Shown here one piece after another: positions 1-9,559 of a stretch of 64,000 nt of DNA. The translations under genes were made by a program, and so were the position numbers. Under the pieces are notes generated by a model that ran no database searches, had not been told where the DNA came from, and saw only the letters and a list, made by a program, of their open reading frames with translations. Origin of the DNA: Yinghuangia soli (GTDB lineage: Bacteria; Actinomycetota; Actinomycetes; Streptomycetales; Streptomycetaceae); contig NZ_JAKFHA010000022.1 of NCBI RefSeq assembly GCF_021502675.1, positions 1-64,000 on the forward strand. Direction: 5' to 3'. Numbering within the stretch: the stretch's first letter is position 1; each line of letters begins with the position of its first letter.

Positions 1-725
1 GGCGCCGGAGCGGCCGGAGCGGCAGCCGGGGCCGCCGGAGCAGGCGCGGCAGCGGCGGCCGGAGCAGCCGGGGCAGCGGCCGGCGCGGCCGCCCCCGGAG
101 CACCGATCACCGCGAGCTGGGCGCCGACCTCGACGGTCTCGTCCTCGGCCACGCTGATGGCCAGCAGCACGCCGCCGACCGGGGCCGGGATCTCGGTGTC
201 GACCTTGTCGGTGGACACCTCCAGGAGCGGCTCGTCGGCCGCGACGGTGTCGCCGACCTGCTTGAGCCAGCGCGTGATGGTGCCTTCCTGCACGCTCTCG
301 CCGAGTGCGGGCAGCACCACCGGGGTGCCCTGCGCCTCGCCCGCGGGTGCGGCGGGAGCAGCGGCCAGAGCCGCGGGCGCGGCCTCGGCCGGGGCGGCCG
401 GAGCGGCCGGGGCCTCGGCGGCGGGCGCCGGAGCGGCCGCGGCCGGAGCCTCGGCGGCAGGGGCGGCGGCGGGCACCGGTGCGCCGGAGCCGTCGTCGAT
501 GATCGCCAGTTCGGCGCCCACCTCGACGGTGTCGTCCTCGGCCGCCTTGATGGAGACGAGGATGCCGGAGGCCGGCGCGGGGATCTCGGTGTCGACCTTG
601 TCGGTCGAGACCTCGAGGAGCGGCTCGTCCATCTCGACGCGGTCACCCTCGGCCTTGAGCCAACGGGTGATGATGCCCTCCTGCACGCTCTCGCCGAGCG
701 CGGGCAGTGTTACAGAGACCGGCAT
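1..725 (-). CDS. sucB: 2-oxoglutarate dehydrogenase E2 (dihydrolipoamide acyltransferase), N-terminal part
   Basis: E2 core subunit of a 2-oxoacid dehydrogenase complex; it carries acyl groups on lipoyl-lysine arms in the cytoplasm. The start [14 protein letters not shown] is at 725. Two lipoyl domains are visible (about residues 1-78 and 136-213), each with the STDKVDTE motif; the lipoyl lysines are K43 and K174. They are joined by a long Ala/Pro/Glu linker, and a second Ala/Pro linker starts near residue 215 and runs off the window edge at residue 241. The subunit-binding and catalytic domains are outside the window. The E3 gene lies 53 bp upstream on the same strand, so lpd and sucB probably share a transcript. 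Two lipoyl domains are common in actinobacterial SucB. A BkdC- or AceF-type E2 cannot be excluded without the C-terminus. Confidence 0.9.
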   Translation of the reverse strand, partial: MPVSVTLPALGESVQEGIITRWLKAEGDRVEMDEPLLEVSTDKVDTEIPAPASGILVSIKAAEDDTVEVGAELAIIDDGSGAPVPAAAPAAEAPAAAAPAPAAEAPAAPAAPAEAAPAALAAAPAAPAGEAQGTPVVLPALGESVQEGTITRWLKQVGDTVAADEPLLEVSTDKVDTEIPAPVGGVLLAISVAEDETVEVGAQLAVIGAPGAAAPAAAPAAPAAAAAPAPAAPAAAPAAPA

Positions 726-778
726 GGGGTCAGTGACTCCTTCGTACGCTTCCGGGCAAAAGTGTCAGCAGGGGCGCG

Positions 779-2167
779 TCAGTCGTGCACATGCAACGGC
801 TTGCCGGCGAGCGCCAGGTGGGCCTCGCCGATCGCCTCGGACTGGGACGGGTGGGGGTGGATCAACTGGGCCACCTCGGAGGGCAGCGCCTCCCAGTTGT
901 AGATCAGCTGGGCCTCGGCGACGAGTTCGCCCATACGGGCGCCGACCATGTGGATGCCCACGACCGGGCCGTCCTTGACCGAGACGACCTTGACGGAGCC
1001 CGCGGTCTTGAGGATCTGGCTCTTGCCGTTGCCGCCGAGGTTGTAGTCGATCACCGCGATCTTGTCGGCGCCGTAGCGCTCGACCGCCTGCGCCTGGGTG
1101 ATGCCGACGGACGCGACCTCGGGGTCGCAGTAGGTGACGCGGGGGACGCCCGCGTAGTCGATCGGCGCGGCGGGCAGGCCGGCGATGTGCTCGGCGACGA
1201 GGATGCCCTCGCCGAAGCCCACATGGGCCAGCTGCAGCGTCGGGATCAGGTCGCCGACCGCGTAGACGTTCGGCACGTTGGTGCGGCAGTACTCGTCGGC
1301 GAGGACGTAGCCGCGGTCCATCGCGACCCCGGCCTCCTCGTACCCGAGGCCGGCCGAGACCGGGCCGCGGCCGACCGCGACGAGCATGAGCTCGGCCTCG
1401 ATCTGCTTGCCGTTCTCCAGCGAGACCCGGATGCCGTTGTCGGTGTACTCCACGCCGCTGAAGCGCGAGCCGAGTTCGAACTTGATGCCGCGCTTGCGGA
1501 ACGCGCGCTCGAGCAGCTTGCTGCTCGCCTCGTCCTCGACCGGCACCAGGTGCGGCAGGGCCTCGACGATGGTCACGTCGACGCCGAAGGACTTCCAGGC
1601 GCTCGCGAACTCGACGCCGATGACGCCGCCGCCCAGGATCACCGCGGACGCCGGGACCCGGTCCAGGACGAGCGCGTGGTCGCTGTTGATGACGCGGTTG
1701 CCGTCGATCTCCAGGCCGGGCAGCGACTTCGGCACCGAGCCGGTCGCCAGCACGATGTTGCGGCCCTCGTAGCGCACCCCGTCGACCTCGACGGCGTTCG
1801 GCGCGACCAGGCGGCCGGCGCCCTCCACCACGGTGATCTTGCGGCTCGCGATCAGTCCGCTCAGGCCCTTGTAGAGCCGGGAGATGACCCCGTCCTTGTA
1901 CTTGTGCACGGCCGCGATATCGATGCCCTCAAACGTCGACTTGACGCCGAACTGCTCGCTCTCGCGGGTCTGGTCCGCCACCTCGCCGGCATGCAGGAGC
2001 GCCTTGGTCGGAATGCAGCCCTGGTGGAGGCAGGTGCCGCCGAGCTTGCCCTTCTCGATGAGCGCGACTTGCATCCCCAGTTCAGCGGCTCGGAGCGCGC
2101 AGGCGTAGCCGCCGCTCCCGCCTCCGAGGATGACTACATCGAAAACGGCTCCGGCGTCGTTCGCCAC
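779..2167 (-). CDS. lpdA: dihydrolipoamide dehydrogenase (E3)
   Basis: FAD enzyme (462 aa) that reoxidises dihydrolipoyl groups of E2 with NAD+. The N-terminus has the Rossmann motif GGGSGG (residues 15-20) and the redox disulfide motif GGTCLHQGCIPTK (C46, C51). A second glycine-rich dinucleotide motif, VILGGGVIGVEFAS, sits in the middle, and the C-terminal HPHPSQSEA carries the His-Glu pair used as base across the dimer. Length is normal for the family. It is followed by sucB on the same strand, so E3 and E2 are probably co-expressed. Confidence 0.97.
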   Translation of the reverse strand: MANDAGAVFDVVILGGGSGGYACALRAAELGMQVALIEKGKLGGTCLHQGCIPTKALLHAGEVADQTRESEQFGVKSTFEGIDIAAVHKYKDGVISRLYKGLSGLIASRKITVVEGAGRLVAPNAVEVDGVRYEGRNIVLATGSVPKSLPGLEIDGNRVINSDHALVLDRVPASAVILGGGVIGVEFASAWKSFGVDVTIVEALPHLVPVEDEASSKLLERAFRKRGIKFELGSRFSGVEYTDNGIRVSLENGKQIEAELMLVAVGRGPVSAGLGYEEAGVAMDRGYVLADEYCRTNVPNVYAVGDLIPTLQLAHVGFGEGILVAEHIAGLPAAPIDYAGVPRVTYCDPEVASVGITQAQAVERYGADKIAVIDYNLGGNGKSQILKTAGSVKVVSVKDGPVVGIHMVGARMGELVAEAQLIYNWEALPSEVAQLIHPHPSQSEAIGEAHLALAGKPLHVHD

Positions 2168-2422
2168 GTCACGTCCTCCTGCTGGATTGCGATGTGCTCA
2201 CCCGGGCTATGACCCCGGGTAGCACCCCCTTCTTGTGGAAGGCTCTAAGTGCCGGTACAACATCCTCCCACTTGTTGTCGGGGGCCGGGCACCTCGGGTC
2301 TGTGCGGCACGTTCCCAGGGTGTGTTGCCTGGGCCACAACTGCGGCGGCAAGCTGTCCGCCACGGCACGCCGACTGCTCCTCGGGCGGCCGACCGAACGA
2401 TCGGCCGAAGAAGGGATCGGAC

Positions 2423-2743
2423 GTGGGACTGTTCCGACGCGGTTCGCGGGCCGGACGCGGGCGCGTCGAGCGCGACGCAGCGGCCGCAGCCGTCGAGCAC
2501 CTGAAGGAATTCGCCCGCAGCCGGCGCGGTGTCGAGGCCTATCTGGAGCCGACCACGCAGGTGAGCGGCACGACGATGGTGCTGGTGGCGGACACCGGCG
2601 AGTGGACGCGCCGCCGGGTCGCCGACCCGGGCGCCGGGAAGGCGCTGGCCCGCAAACTGGGCGTGCCGCTCTACGAGGCAGGCATCGTGGGCTACCCGCA
2701 GCGCATGCGCGAGTGGACCCAGAAGAACAAGAGCGGCAGCTGA
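2423..2743 (+). CDS. conserved small actinobacterial protein, function unknown
   Basis: A 106-residue soluble protein starting GLFRRGSRAG. The GTG at 2423 is chosen because AAGGGA ends six bases upstream; the open frame reaches further back without a good ribosome site. It is rich in Arg, has no signal peptide or membrane segment, and ends in a basic QKNKSGS tail. The central VEAYLEPTTQVSGTTMVLVADTGEWTRR and the DPGAGKALARKLGVPLYEAGIVGYPQRM region look like a folded domain. It is divergent from lpdA and convergent with pepA. I recall similar small genes beside lpd in Streptomyces but no known role, so none is assigned. Confidence 0.8.
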   Translation: MGLFRRGSRAGRGRVERDAAAAAVEHLKEFARSRRGVEAYLEPTTQVSGTTMVLVADTGEWTRRRVADPGAGKALARKLGVPLYEAGIVGYPQRMREWTQKNKSGS

Positions 2744-2763
2744 TCACGCTTCGCGGCAACAAA

Positions 2764-2797
2764 ACGTCCGGGACGCGGATTCCCGCGCCCCGGACGT
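2764..2797. terminator. bidirectional hairpin between convergent genes
   Basis: ACGTCCGGG and CCCGGACGT form perfect 9-bp arms around a G/C-rich loop. It lies between the stop of the small + strand gene and the stop of pepA on the - strand, so it can end both transcripts. Confidence 0.7.
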
Positions 2798-2825
2798 CTG
2801 CGTCGCCGGACCTTTTCCGGACGTT

Positions 2826-2857
2826 CCCGGGCCCTGCCCGGGCCCTGCCCGGGCCTG
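2826..2857. repeat. 11-bp tandem repeat, about three copies
   Basis: CCCGGGCCCTG is repeated at 2826, 2837 and 2848 (the last copy lacks one C). It sits just downstream of pepA, after the hairpin. No function is evident. Confidence 0.75.
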
Positions 2858-2867
2858 AGCCGGACGG

Positions 2868-4382
<1,515 letters not shown>

Positions 4383-4530
4383 GGGTGTCCTGTTCTCTTC
4401 TCGTTCGAATACGCGGTCCGAATCAGCGGTTCGCATCCGCGGAGGGGCCCCGCGTGTGGCGGGGATCCGTCAGGGACTTGGTGGGTCCCTTGGTATGCCC
4501 AAAGCATTACATGCTCATGTGCGGCGTGTC

Positions 4531-5331
4531 TCAACCCGTGGACATGACGACCAGCGCGGTCGCGGTCGCCGTCTCGCTCAACGCGCCCAGCACGTCTCCG
4601 GTGATGCCGCCGAACCGGCGAATCGTGTGGCGCAGCAGGGCGGTTGCCGCGAGCAGCCCGGCCGCGGCGGCCACCGCCGGGCGTACCGGCCCGAGTTCGG
4701 CCGCGGCACCGAGACCCGCTGCGGCCCCGGCGAGCAGGACGGCAAGTACCGCCACGACTCCCGGCCGCAGCGTCCCGGCGACCATCGCGCCCAGCCCGCC
4801 GGGGCGTGCACTCGGCACCCGGCGCAGGCAGCCGAGCCCGATCGCGACGCGGCCGCACACCACCGCGACGGCCAGCGCGGCCGCGGCCGCGGCAGTGCCG
4901 TGCCCGGCACCGATCCGGGCCAGCGCCGCGGTCTGCACGAGCAGCGCGAAGACCAGCGTGAGCACGCCGAACGGCCCGATGTCGGACGCCTTCATGATGC
5001 GCAGCGCGTCGTCCGCGGGCTTGCCGGAGCCGAGTCCGTCGGCGACGTCGGCCAAGCCGTCCAGATGCAGGCCGCGGGTGGCCACGGCCAGCGTGCCGAG
5101 CGCGAGCACGGCGGCCAGGAGCGGACCGGTGCCCGCGTACGCGGCCAGGGCCTGGACCCCGGCAGCGAGGCCGGCCAGCACCAGGCCCACCAGGGGGGCG
5201 AGCGCCATCGCCCGGGCGGCCACCGCCCGGTCCACGTGCGGGACGCGGACCGGCAGCACCGACAACGTGCCGAACGCCAGCCGGAGCCCGTTGCGCAGCG
5301 GAGCGGGGGCGGCAGCGGGCGGGGCGGTCAT
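4531..5331 (-). CDS. cobS: adenosylcobinamide-GDP ribazoletransferase (cobalamin synthase)
   Basis: Integral membrane enzyme (266 aa) that joins alpha-ribazole to adenosylcobinamide-GDP, the last assembly step of coenzyme B12. The conserved N-terminal FGTLSVLPVR and the DGLADVADGL acidic motif (about residues 95-104, binding the metal/nucleotide) are visible, followed by several Ala/Leu/Val membrane helices; GGITGDVLGA near the C-terminus is the second family motif. ATG overlaps the cobT stop by four bases (ATGA), so translation is coupled. Confidence 0.93.
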   Translation of the reverse strand: MTAPPAAAPAPLRNGLRLAFGTLSVLPVRVPHVDRAVAARAMALAPLVGLVLAGLAAGVQALAAYAGTGPLLAAVLALGTLAVATRGLHLDGLADVADGLGSGKPADDALRIMKASDIGPFGVLTLVFALLVQTAALARIGAGHGTAAAAAALAVAVVCGRVAIGLGCLRRVPSARPGGLGAMVAGTLRPGVVAVLAVLLAGAAAGLGAAAELGPVRPAVAAAAGLLAATALLRHTIRRFGGITGDVLGALSETATATALVVMSTG

Positions 5332-6548
5332 GGAGCAGGCTTGAAGGCGGGCTGTCCGGTGTCCGGGTCGATGTAGCCGATGCCGACGCCCGGTTCGGGG
5401 GCGCCGGGCTGCGGCTGCTTGCTCAGGGACGGAGCCTCGGCGGGCTCGGCGGCCTCGACCTCTTCGGCAGCGGTCTCGTCCGCGGCTTCCTCGGCCGGTG
5501 CCTCTTCCTTTGCCGCCACCGGGAGTTCGGCGGCCAGCAGCGCGGCGGCCTGCACCACCGGCAGGGCCAGCAGCGCGCCGGTGCCCTCGCCGTACCGGAG
5601 CTTGTAGTCGAGCAGCGGGTCCAGCGCCATGCGGTCGAGCGCCTTGGCGTGGCTCGGCTCGGGGGTCACGTGGCCGGCGAGGTACCAGTCCGGGGTGCGG
5701 TAGGCGATGCGCTGCACCACCAGGGCCGCGGCCGCCGACGCGATGCCGTCCAGGATCACCGGGGTACGCCGGATCGCGGCCTGCAGCAGGAATCCGCTCA
5801 GCCCCGCGAAGTCCGCGCCGCCGGACACCGCGAGGAGCCGCAGCGGGTCGCCGAGCACCGGGCGGGCCCGGCGCAGCGCGTCGCGGATGGCCGCGCACTT
5901 GCGGATCCACGTCGCGTCGTCGATGCCCGAGCCGCGGCCGATCGCGGCCGCCGCGTCGGTGCCGGTCAGCGCGCCGATCAGGACCGCCGCGGCGGTGGTG
6001 TTGCCGACCCCGATGTCGCCGACCAGCAGCAGGTCCGCACCGCCGTCGATCTCCGCGTCGGCGATCTCCATGCCGGTCCGGAAGGCCTGTTCGGCCTGCG
6101 CGGTGGTCAGCGCGTCGTGCCGGTCGATGCTGCCCGAGGAGTGCCGCACCCGGTGCCGGGCGACCGCGTCGGGGAGCAGCGCGGGGTCGGTGTCGACGGC
6201 CATGTCGACCACCCGCACGCCCGCCCCGTACAGCCCGGCGAGCAGCCCCACGGCGCCGCCGCCCGCGGCCGCCTCGCGCACCGCGTGCGCGGTGTGCCCG
6301 GGGGCCAGCGCGGAGACGTCCTTGGCCGCGATGCCGTGGTCGCCCGCGAAGACGACCATGCGGGGCTGCCGGACCGCGTGCACGGTCTCGCCGCCCTGCA
6401 CGCCGGCGAGCCAGACGGCGATGTCCTCCAGGCGCCCCAGGGCGCCCGCGGAGCCGGTCTGCCGGGGCAGCCGCGCGCGCAGCCGGTCCCGGGCCTCGTC
6501 GTCCGGGCGTTCGACGAGGGCGCTGAGGGAGTCGAGGTCGATAGTCAT
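5328..6548 (-). CDS. cobT: nicotinate-nucleotide-dimethylbenzimidazole phosphoribosyltransferase
   Basis: Makes alpha-ribazole phosphate, the lower ligand of cobalamin, from nicotinate mononucleotide and dimethylbenzimidazole. The core spans about residues 1-345, with GDIGVGNTTAAA (about 177-188) binding substrate and the general base Glu at position 321 in RYGEGTGA. The protein (406 aa) is about 55 residues longer than typical CobT because of an acidic, Ala/Glu-rich C-terminal tail ending in a Pro/Gly segment; the tail has no counterpart in the enzymes I know. It overlaps cobS by four bases, and a hairpin separates it from the upstream cobU fusion. Confidence 0.94.
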   Translation of the reverse strand: MTIDLDSLSALVERPDDEARDRLRARLPRQTGSAGALGRLEDIAVWLAGVQGGETVHAVRQPRMVVFAGDHGIAAKDVSALAPGHTAHAVREAAAGGGAVGLLAGLYGAGVRVVDMAVDTDPALLPDAVARHRVRHSSGSIDRHDALTTAQAEQAFRTGMEIADAEIDGGADLLLVGDIGVGNTTAAAVLIGALTGTDAAAAIGRGSGIDDATWIRKCAAIRDALRRARPVLGDPLRLLAVSGGADFAGLSGFLLQAAIRRTPVILDGIASAAAALVVQRIAYRTPDWYLAGHVTPEPSHAKALDRMALDPLLDYKLRYGEGTGALLALPVVQAAALLAAELPVAAKEEAPAEEAADETAAEEVEAAEPAEAPSLSKQPQPGAPEPGVGIGYIDPDTGQPAFKPAP

Positions 6549-6607
6549 CGCGGGTCAGCGTAGTCCGTGCCGCAACACCCCTGCGGAAGGGCGGTCCGGC
6601 CCGGCGG

Positions 6608-6640
6608 CGCGGGTGCCGGAACCGGGACCCGGCACCCGCG
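6608..6640 (-). terminator. hairpin between cobU fusion and cobT
   Basis: CGCGGGTGCCGG and CCGGCACCCGCG form a perfect 12-bp stem with a 9-base loop, just after the stop of the MBL/CobU gene. It may end or attenuate transcription before cobT. Confidence 0.6.
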
Positions 6641-6650
6641 TCCGGTCCGG

Positions 6651-7964
6651 TCAAGCGCGGGCGTGGCGCGGCTTCCTGGGCAGGCCGCGGAGGGTCAGGA
6701 CCTGGCCGGCGACGACCAGCAGCACCTCGTCGGACTCCTCCGCGACCGCGGCGTTCAGGCGTCCGAGCTCGTCGCGGTAGCGGCGGCCCGACGCGGTCGC
6801 CGGGACGACGCCGCTGCCGACCTCGTTGCTCACCGCGACCAGCGGCACCCGGCAGGAGCGCAGCGCCGCGGCCAGTTCGTCGACCCGGGCCCGGACCGCC
6901 TCGCGGCCGCCGGCCGCCCACGTCGCGTCGTCCCACGCGCCGCACTCGTCCATGACCGCGGTCAGCCACAGCGACAGGCAGTCGATCAGCAGCGGCGCCG
7001 CGGCCCCCGCGATCAGCCCGGCCAGGTCGGTGGACTCCGCGGTCGACCAGCCCGCAGGCCGCCGCTCGCGGTGCGTCTCGATGCGCTCCGCCCACTCGGG
7101 GTCGCCTTCGCGGGTCCCGCCGGTGGCCACGTAGACCACGTCCGGGACGGCGGCCAGGCGGCGTTCGGCCTCGGCCGACTTGCCGGACCGGGCACCGCCC
7201 AGGATCAGCGTGCGGTGCGGCCGCGCCGGGCGGCCGCCCGGATCCGAGCCGAGGTGCACGACGCCGCCGTCCGCGACCGCGCGGGCGCCCCAGGCGGCCA
7301 GCCGCCGGGTCAACTCCTCGCCGGGCGGCGCCTCGTGCGACAGGTGCACGGCCAACACGTCGGTGCTCTCCGTCACCGCGCCCTCGCGGCGCAGCGCGGC
7401 CAGCCGCTCCGGCCAGGCCACCACGTCGAGCAGCACCGCGTCGTACGGGCGGCCGTCGGCCCAGGCCCGTGCGGTGTCCGCCTCGGGGGCGAGCAGCGAC
7501 GAGGGTATGTAGAGCAGCCGGGCGCCCTCCGCCCCGGTCACCGCGTACGCGACGCGTCCGGGGGAGCCGCCGGGCAGCACCCGGATGCGGTGCGCGCCCA
7601 GTTCGAACTCGTCGCCGGGCGCCACGGTCTGCCACGGCGGGCCGCCCGCGGTCGGGGCCGGCAGGCCGGCCGGCGGACCGGACGGCGCAGCGACCGCGTC
7701 GAGGCCCGCGGCCGGCAGCCAGCCCAGCGGCGCGGCCTCGGCCGGCCCGGTGAGGAGCAGGTGGCGGACGCCGGTCAGCGGCCGCGCGGCCCGGGCCGCG
7801 GCGTGCGCCGGCTCGGGCCCGCAGTCGATCAGCAGCGTGCCGTCGACGAGGACGCAACTGGGCTCGCGCACCGCGGAACCGGTGCAGCCCAGACACGAGG
7901 CGCAGGTGCAGAACGGCTGGGGCCAGCCGCGCGGGCCGGCCGTGCCGAGGAACGTCAACTCCAT
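6651..7964 (-). CDS. cobU: MBL-fold domain fused to adenosylcobinamide kinase/guanylyltransferase
   Basis: Two-domain protein (437 aa). The C-terminal domain (about 250-437) is CobU/CobP: P-loop GGARSGKS (256-263), followed by VYVATGG and ETHRERRP motifs. It phosphorylates adenosylcobinamide and transfers GMP in B12 assembly. Residues 1-240 look like a metallo-beta-lactamase fold (starting ELTFLGTAGPRG, with LLIDCGP at 45-50) with a CTCASCLGC cysteine cluster at 19-27, but the HxHxDH metal motif is replaced by LLLTGPAEA, so hydrolase activity is doubtful. The ATG at 7964 begins the MBL fold; the frame is open to 8135 without a better start. From memory such fusions occur in actinobacteria; the role of the first domain is unknown. 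Confidence 0.9.
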   Translation of the reverse strand: MELTFLGTAGPRGWPQPFCTCASCLGCTGSAVREPSCVLVDGTLLIDCGPEPAHAAARAARPLTGVRHLLLTGPAEAAPLGWLPAAGLDAVAAPSGPPAGLPAPTAGGPPWQTVAPGDEFELGAHRIRVLPGGSPGRVAYAVTGAEGARLLYIPSSLLAPEADTARAWADGRPYDAVLLDVVAWPERLAALRREGAVTESTDVLAVHLSHEAPPGEELTRRLAAWGARAVADGGVVHLGSDPGGRPARPHRTLILGGARSGKSAEAERRLAAVPDVVYVATGGTREGDPEWAERIETHRERRPAGWSTAESTDLAGLIAGAAAPLLIDCLSLWLTAVMDECGAWDDATWAAGGREAVRARVDELAAALRSCRVPLVAVSNEVGSGVVPATASGRRYRDELGRLNAAVAEESDEVLLVVAGQVLTLRGLPRKPRHARA

Positions 7965-8136
7965 GGTGTGCTGCGCTACTCCCGAGCGATGCGGCGACGA
8001 TGACTGCGTTGATGGGGCGTCACGGAATCCGTGGACGGAATGTCTGGTGGGTCCGGGTCGGCTACTGTGCGGACCGTTCACGGCCTGAGTCCGAAACGGT
8101 CCGGTCCGACGCAAGCCCCGAGCGAAGGAGCCCACG

Positions 8137-8343
8137 ATGATGTGGCAGTGGCGGTACGAGAATGCGGCCGGTGCAGTGGTCCCCGGGCCGAAGTCCGAGG
8201 AGTTCTCGAACCAGTCGGACGCGGAGAGCTGGCTCGGCGAGAACTGGCGCGGCCTGCTCGACGCGGGGGTCGAACAAGTCAGCCTGCTCGAAGGCGAAGA
8301 GGTCGTCTACGCCGCGATGAGCCTGCGCGCCGCGGCCGAATAG
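8137..8343 (+). CDS. conserved small protein, function unknown
   Basis: A 68-residue acidic protein (starting MMWQWRYENAAG) with a good ribosome site, AAGGAG, eight bases before ATG. It is Trp/Glu-rich with no membrane segment or Cys pair. The pattern of a short beta segment (WQWRYENAAG), a helix (SDAESWLGENWRGLLDAGV) and a strand (EQVSLLEGEEVVYAAMSL) suggests a compact alpha/beta domain. It is divergent from the cobU fusion. TACTGT near 8075 could be its -10 box. I recall very similar short genes in Streptomyces annotated only as hypothetical. Confidence 0.85.
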   Translation: MMWQWRYENAAGAVVPGPKSEEFSNQSDAESWLGENWRGLLDAGVEQVSLLEGEEVVYAAMSLRAAAE

Positions 8344-8443
8344 CCGTACCGCGCACGGGTTCTCCGTGCCCGCACGGTGCCCGGCCCGGCCCGTGCCGGG
8401 TCCGCTTCTCCAACGCCCGGCGGTACGCGGGGGTCACGCCGGC

Positions 8444-8473
8444 GGGGGCGGTCCGGTCGGCCGGACCGCCCCC
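8444..8473. terminator. perfect 13-bp hairpin, bidirectional
   Basis: GGGGGCGGTCCGG and CCGGACCGCCCCC pair around a TCGG tetraloop. It lies between the convergent small gene (+) and aldo/keto reductase (-) and should terminate both. Confidence 0.75.
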
Positions 8474-8496
8474 GGGGGGACCGGGGGGGCCCCGCC

Positions 8497-8529
8497 GGGG
8501 GGGGGGGGGGGGGCGCCCCCCCCCCCCCC
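8497..8529. repeat. G17-CG-C14 homopolymer palindrome
   Basis: A run of 17 G, then CG, then 14 C. The two runs can fold into a G:C hairpin, and the G run could also form a quadruplex. It lies 11 bp from the aldo/keto reductase stop. Such tracts slip readily, so the copy number may vary or be a sequencing artefact. Confidence 0.9.
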
Positions 8530-8539
8530 GCCGCACGTG

Positions 8540-9538
8540 TCACGGACGGCTTGCCGGGCTCTGCGTCAGCGCCGGGTCGCGCTGCACGAAGGGCTCCAGG
8601 ATCACGTCGATCTTGGTGAGCAGTTCGTCGTCGAGCTTCACGCCCGCGGCCTTCACGTTCTCGGCGACCTGCTCGGGACGCGAGGCGCCGATGATGGCCG
8701 CCGACACGTTGGAGTTCTGCAGCACCCAGGCGACCGCCAGCTGGGCCATGGTGAGCCCGGCCTGGTCGGCCAGCGGGCGCAGGCCCTGCACCGCGGTGAG
8801 CAGGTCGTCGCCCATCATCCGGGAGATGAAGTCCTGGCCGCCCTTGTCGTCGGTGGCGCGCGAGCCGGCCGGCGGCGGCTGACCGGGCAGGTACTTGCCG
8901 GTGAGCACGCCCTGCGCGATCGGCGACCAGACGATCTGGCCCAGGCCCAGCTCCTCGCTGGTCGGCACGACCTCGGGCTCGATCACGCGCCACAGCATCG
9001 AGTACTGCGGCTGGTTCGAGATGAACGGCACGCGCAGCTCGCGGGCCAGTTCGGCGCCCGCGCGGATCTGCTCGGCGTTCCACTCCGAGACGCCGATGTA
9101 CAGCGCCTTGCCGGCCCGCACCACGTCGGCGAACGCCAGCATGGTCTCTTCCAGCGGGGTGGCGTGGTCGTACCGGTGGGCCTGGTAGAGGTCCACGTAG
9201 TCGGTGCCGAGCCGCGTCAGGGACGCGTCGATCGACTCCATGATGTGCTTGCGCGACAGGCCGCGGTCGTTGTGGCCGGGGCCGGTGGGCCAGTAGACCT
9301 TGGTGAAGATCTCCAGGCCTTCGCGGCGCTCGCCCTTCAGGGCGCGGCCCATGACCGACTCGGCACGCGTCTCCGCGTACACGTCGGCGGTGTCGAAAGT
9401 CGTGATCCCGGCGTCGAGGGCGGCGCGCACGCAGGCGAGCGCGGCCTCCTCCTCGACCTGGGAGCCGTGCGTCAGCCAGTTGCCGTACGCGATCTCGCTG
9501 ATGACCAGACCGCTGCGGCCGAGGTGTCGGAACTCCAT
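8540..9538 (-). CDS. aldo/keto reductase (AKR; potassium-channel beta-like subgroup)
   Basis: NADPH-dependent reductase with TIM-barrel fold (332 aa). Catalytic tetrad segments are visible: FDTADVYAE (Asp, Tyr), FTKVYWP (Lys) and YQAHRYD (His). NADPH-binding motifs SPIAQGVLTGKY and IIGASRPEQVAEN lie in the C-terminal half. The substrate cannot be inferred; the sequence resembles the Kv-beta/YghZ group acting on aldehydes. The start at 9538 is supported by TAGGGT seven bases upstream, which fits a leaderless message; a GTG at 9547 is possible but lacks support. Confidence 0.9.
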   Translation of the reverse strand: MEFRHLGRSGLVISEIAYGNWLTHGSQVEEEAALACVRAALDAGITTFDTADVYAETRAESVMGRALKGERREGLEIFTKVYWPTGPGHNDRGLSRKHIMESIDASLTRLGTDYVDLYQAHRYDHATPLEETMLAFADVVRAGKALYIGVSEWNAEQIRAGAELARELRVPFISNQPQYSMLWRVIEPEVVPTSEELGLGQIVWSPIAQGVLTGKYLPGQPPPAGSRATDDKGGQDFISRMMGDDLLTAVQGLRPLADQAGLTMAQLAVAWVLQNSNVSAAIIGASRPEQVAENVKAAGVKLDDELLTKIDVILEPFVQRDPALTQSPASRP

Positions 9539-9545
9539 AGGCGAC

Positions 9546-9551
9546 ACCCTA
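9546..9551 (-). promoter_or_regulatory. -10 box of probable leaderless promoter (aldo/keto reductase)
   Basis: TAGGGT on the minus strand, seven bases before ATG at 9538. With normal spacing, transcription would begin at the start codon. No clear -35 is seen. Confidence 0.45.
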
Positions 9552-9559
9552 TGCCGCTA

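Noticed and set aside
4531-7896. One open minus-strand frame of 1121 codons through cobS, cobT and cobU
   Set aside because: Only the last 266 codons (cobS) make sense; the rest is an Arg/Gly/Pro-rich shadow of cobT and cobU in another frame.
7965-8136. Possible cobalamin riboswitch before the cobU fusion
   Set aside because: No B12-box-like block (GCCACTG type) or expected fold was seen in these 172 bases.
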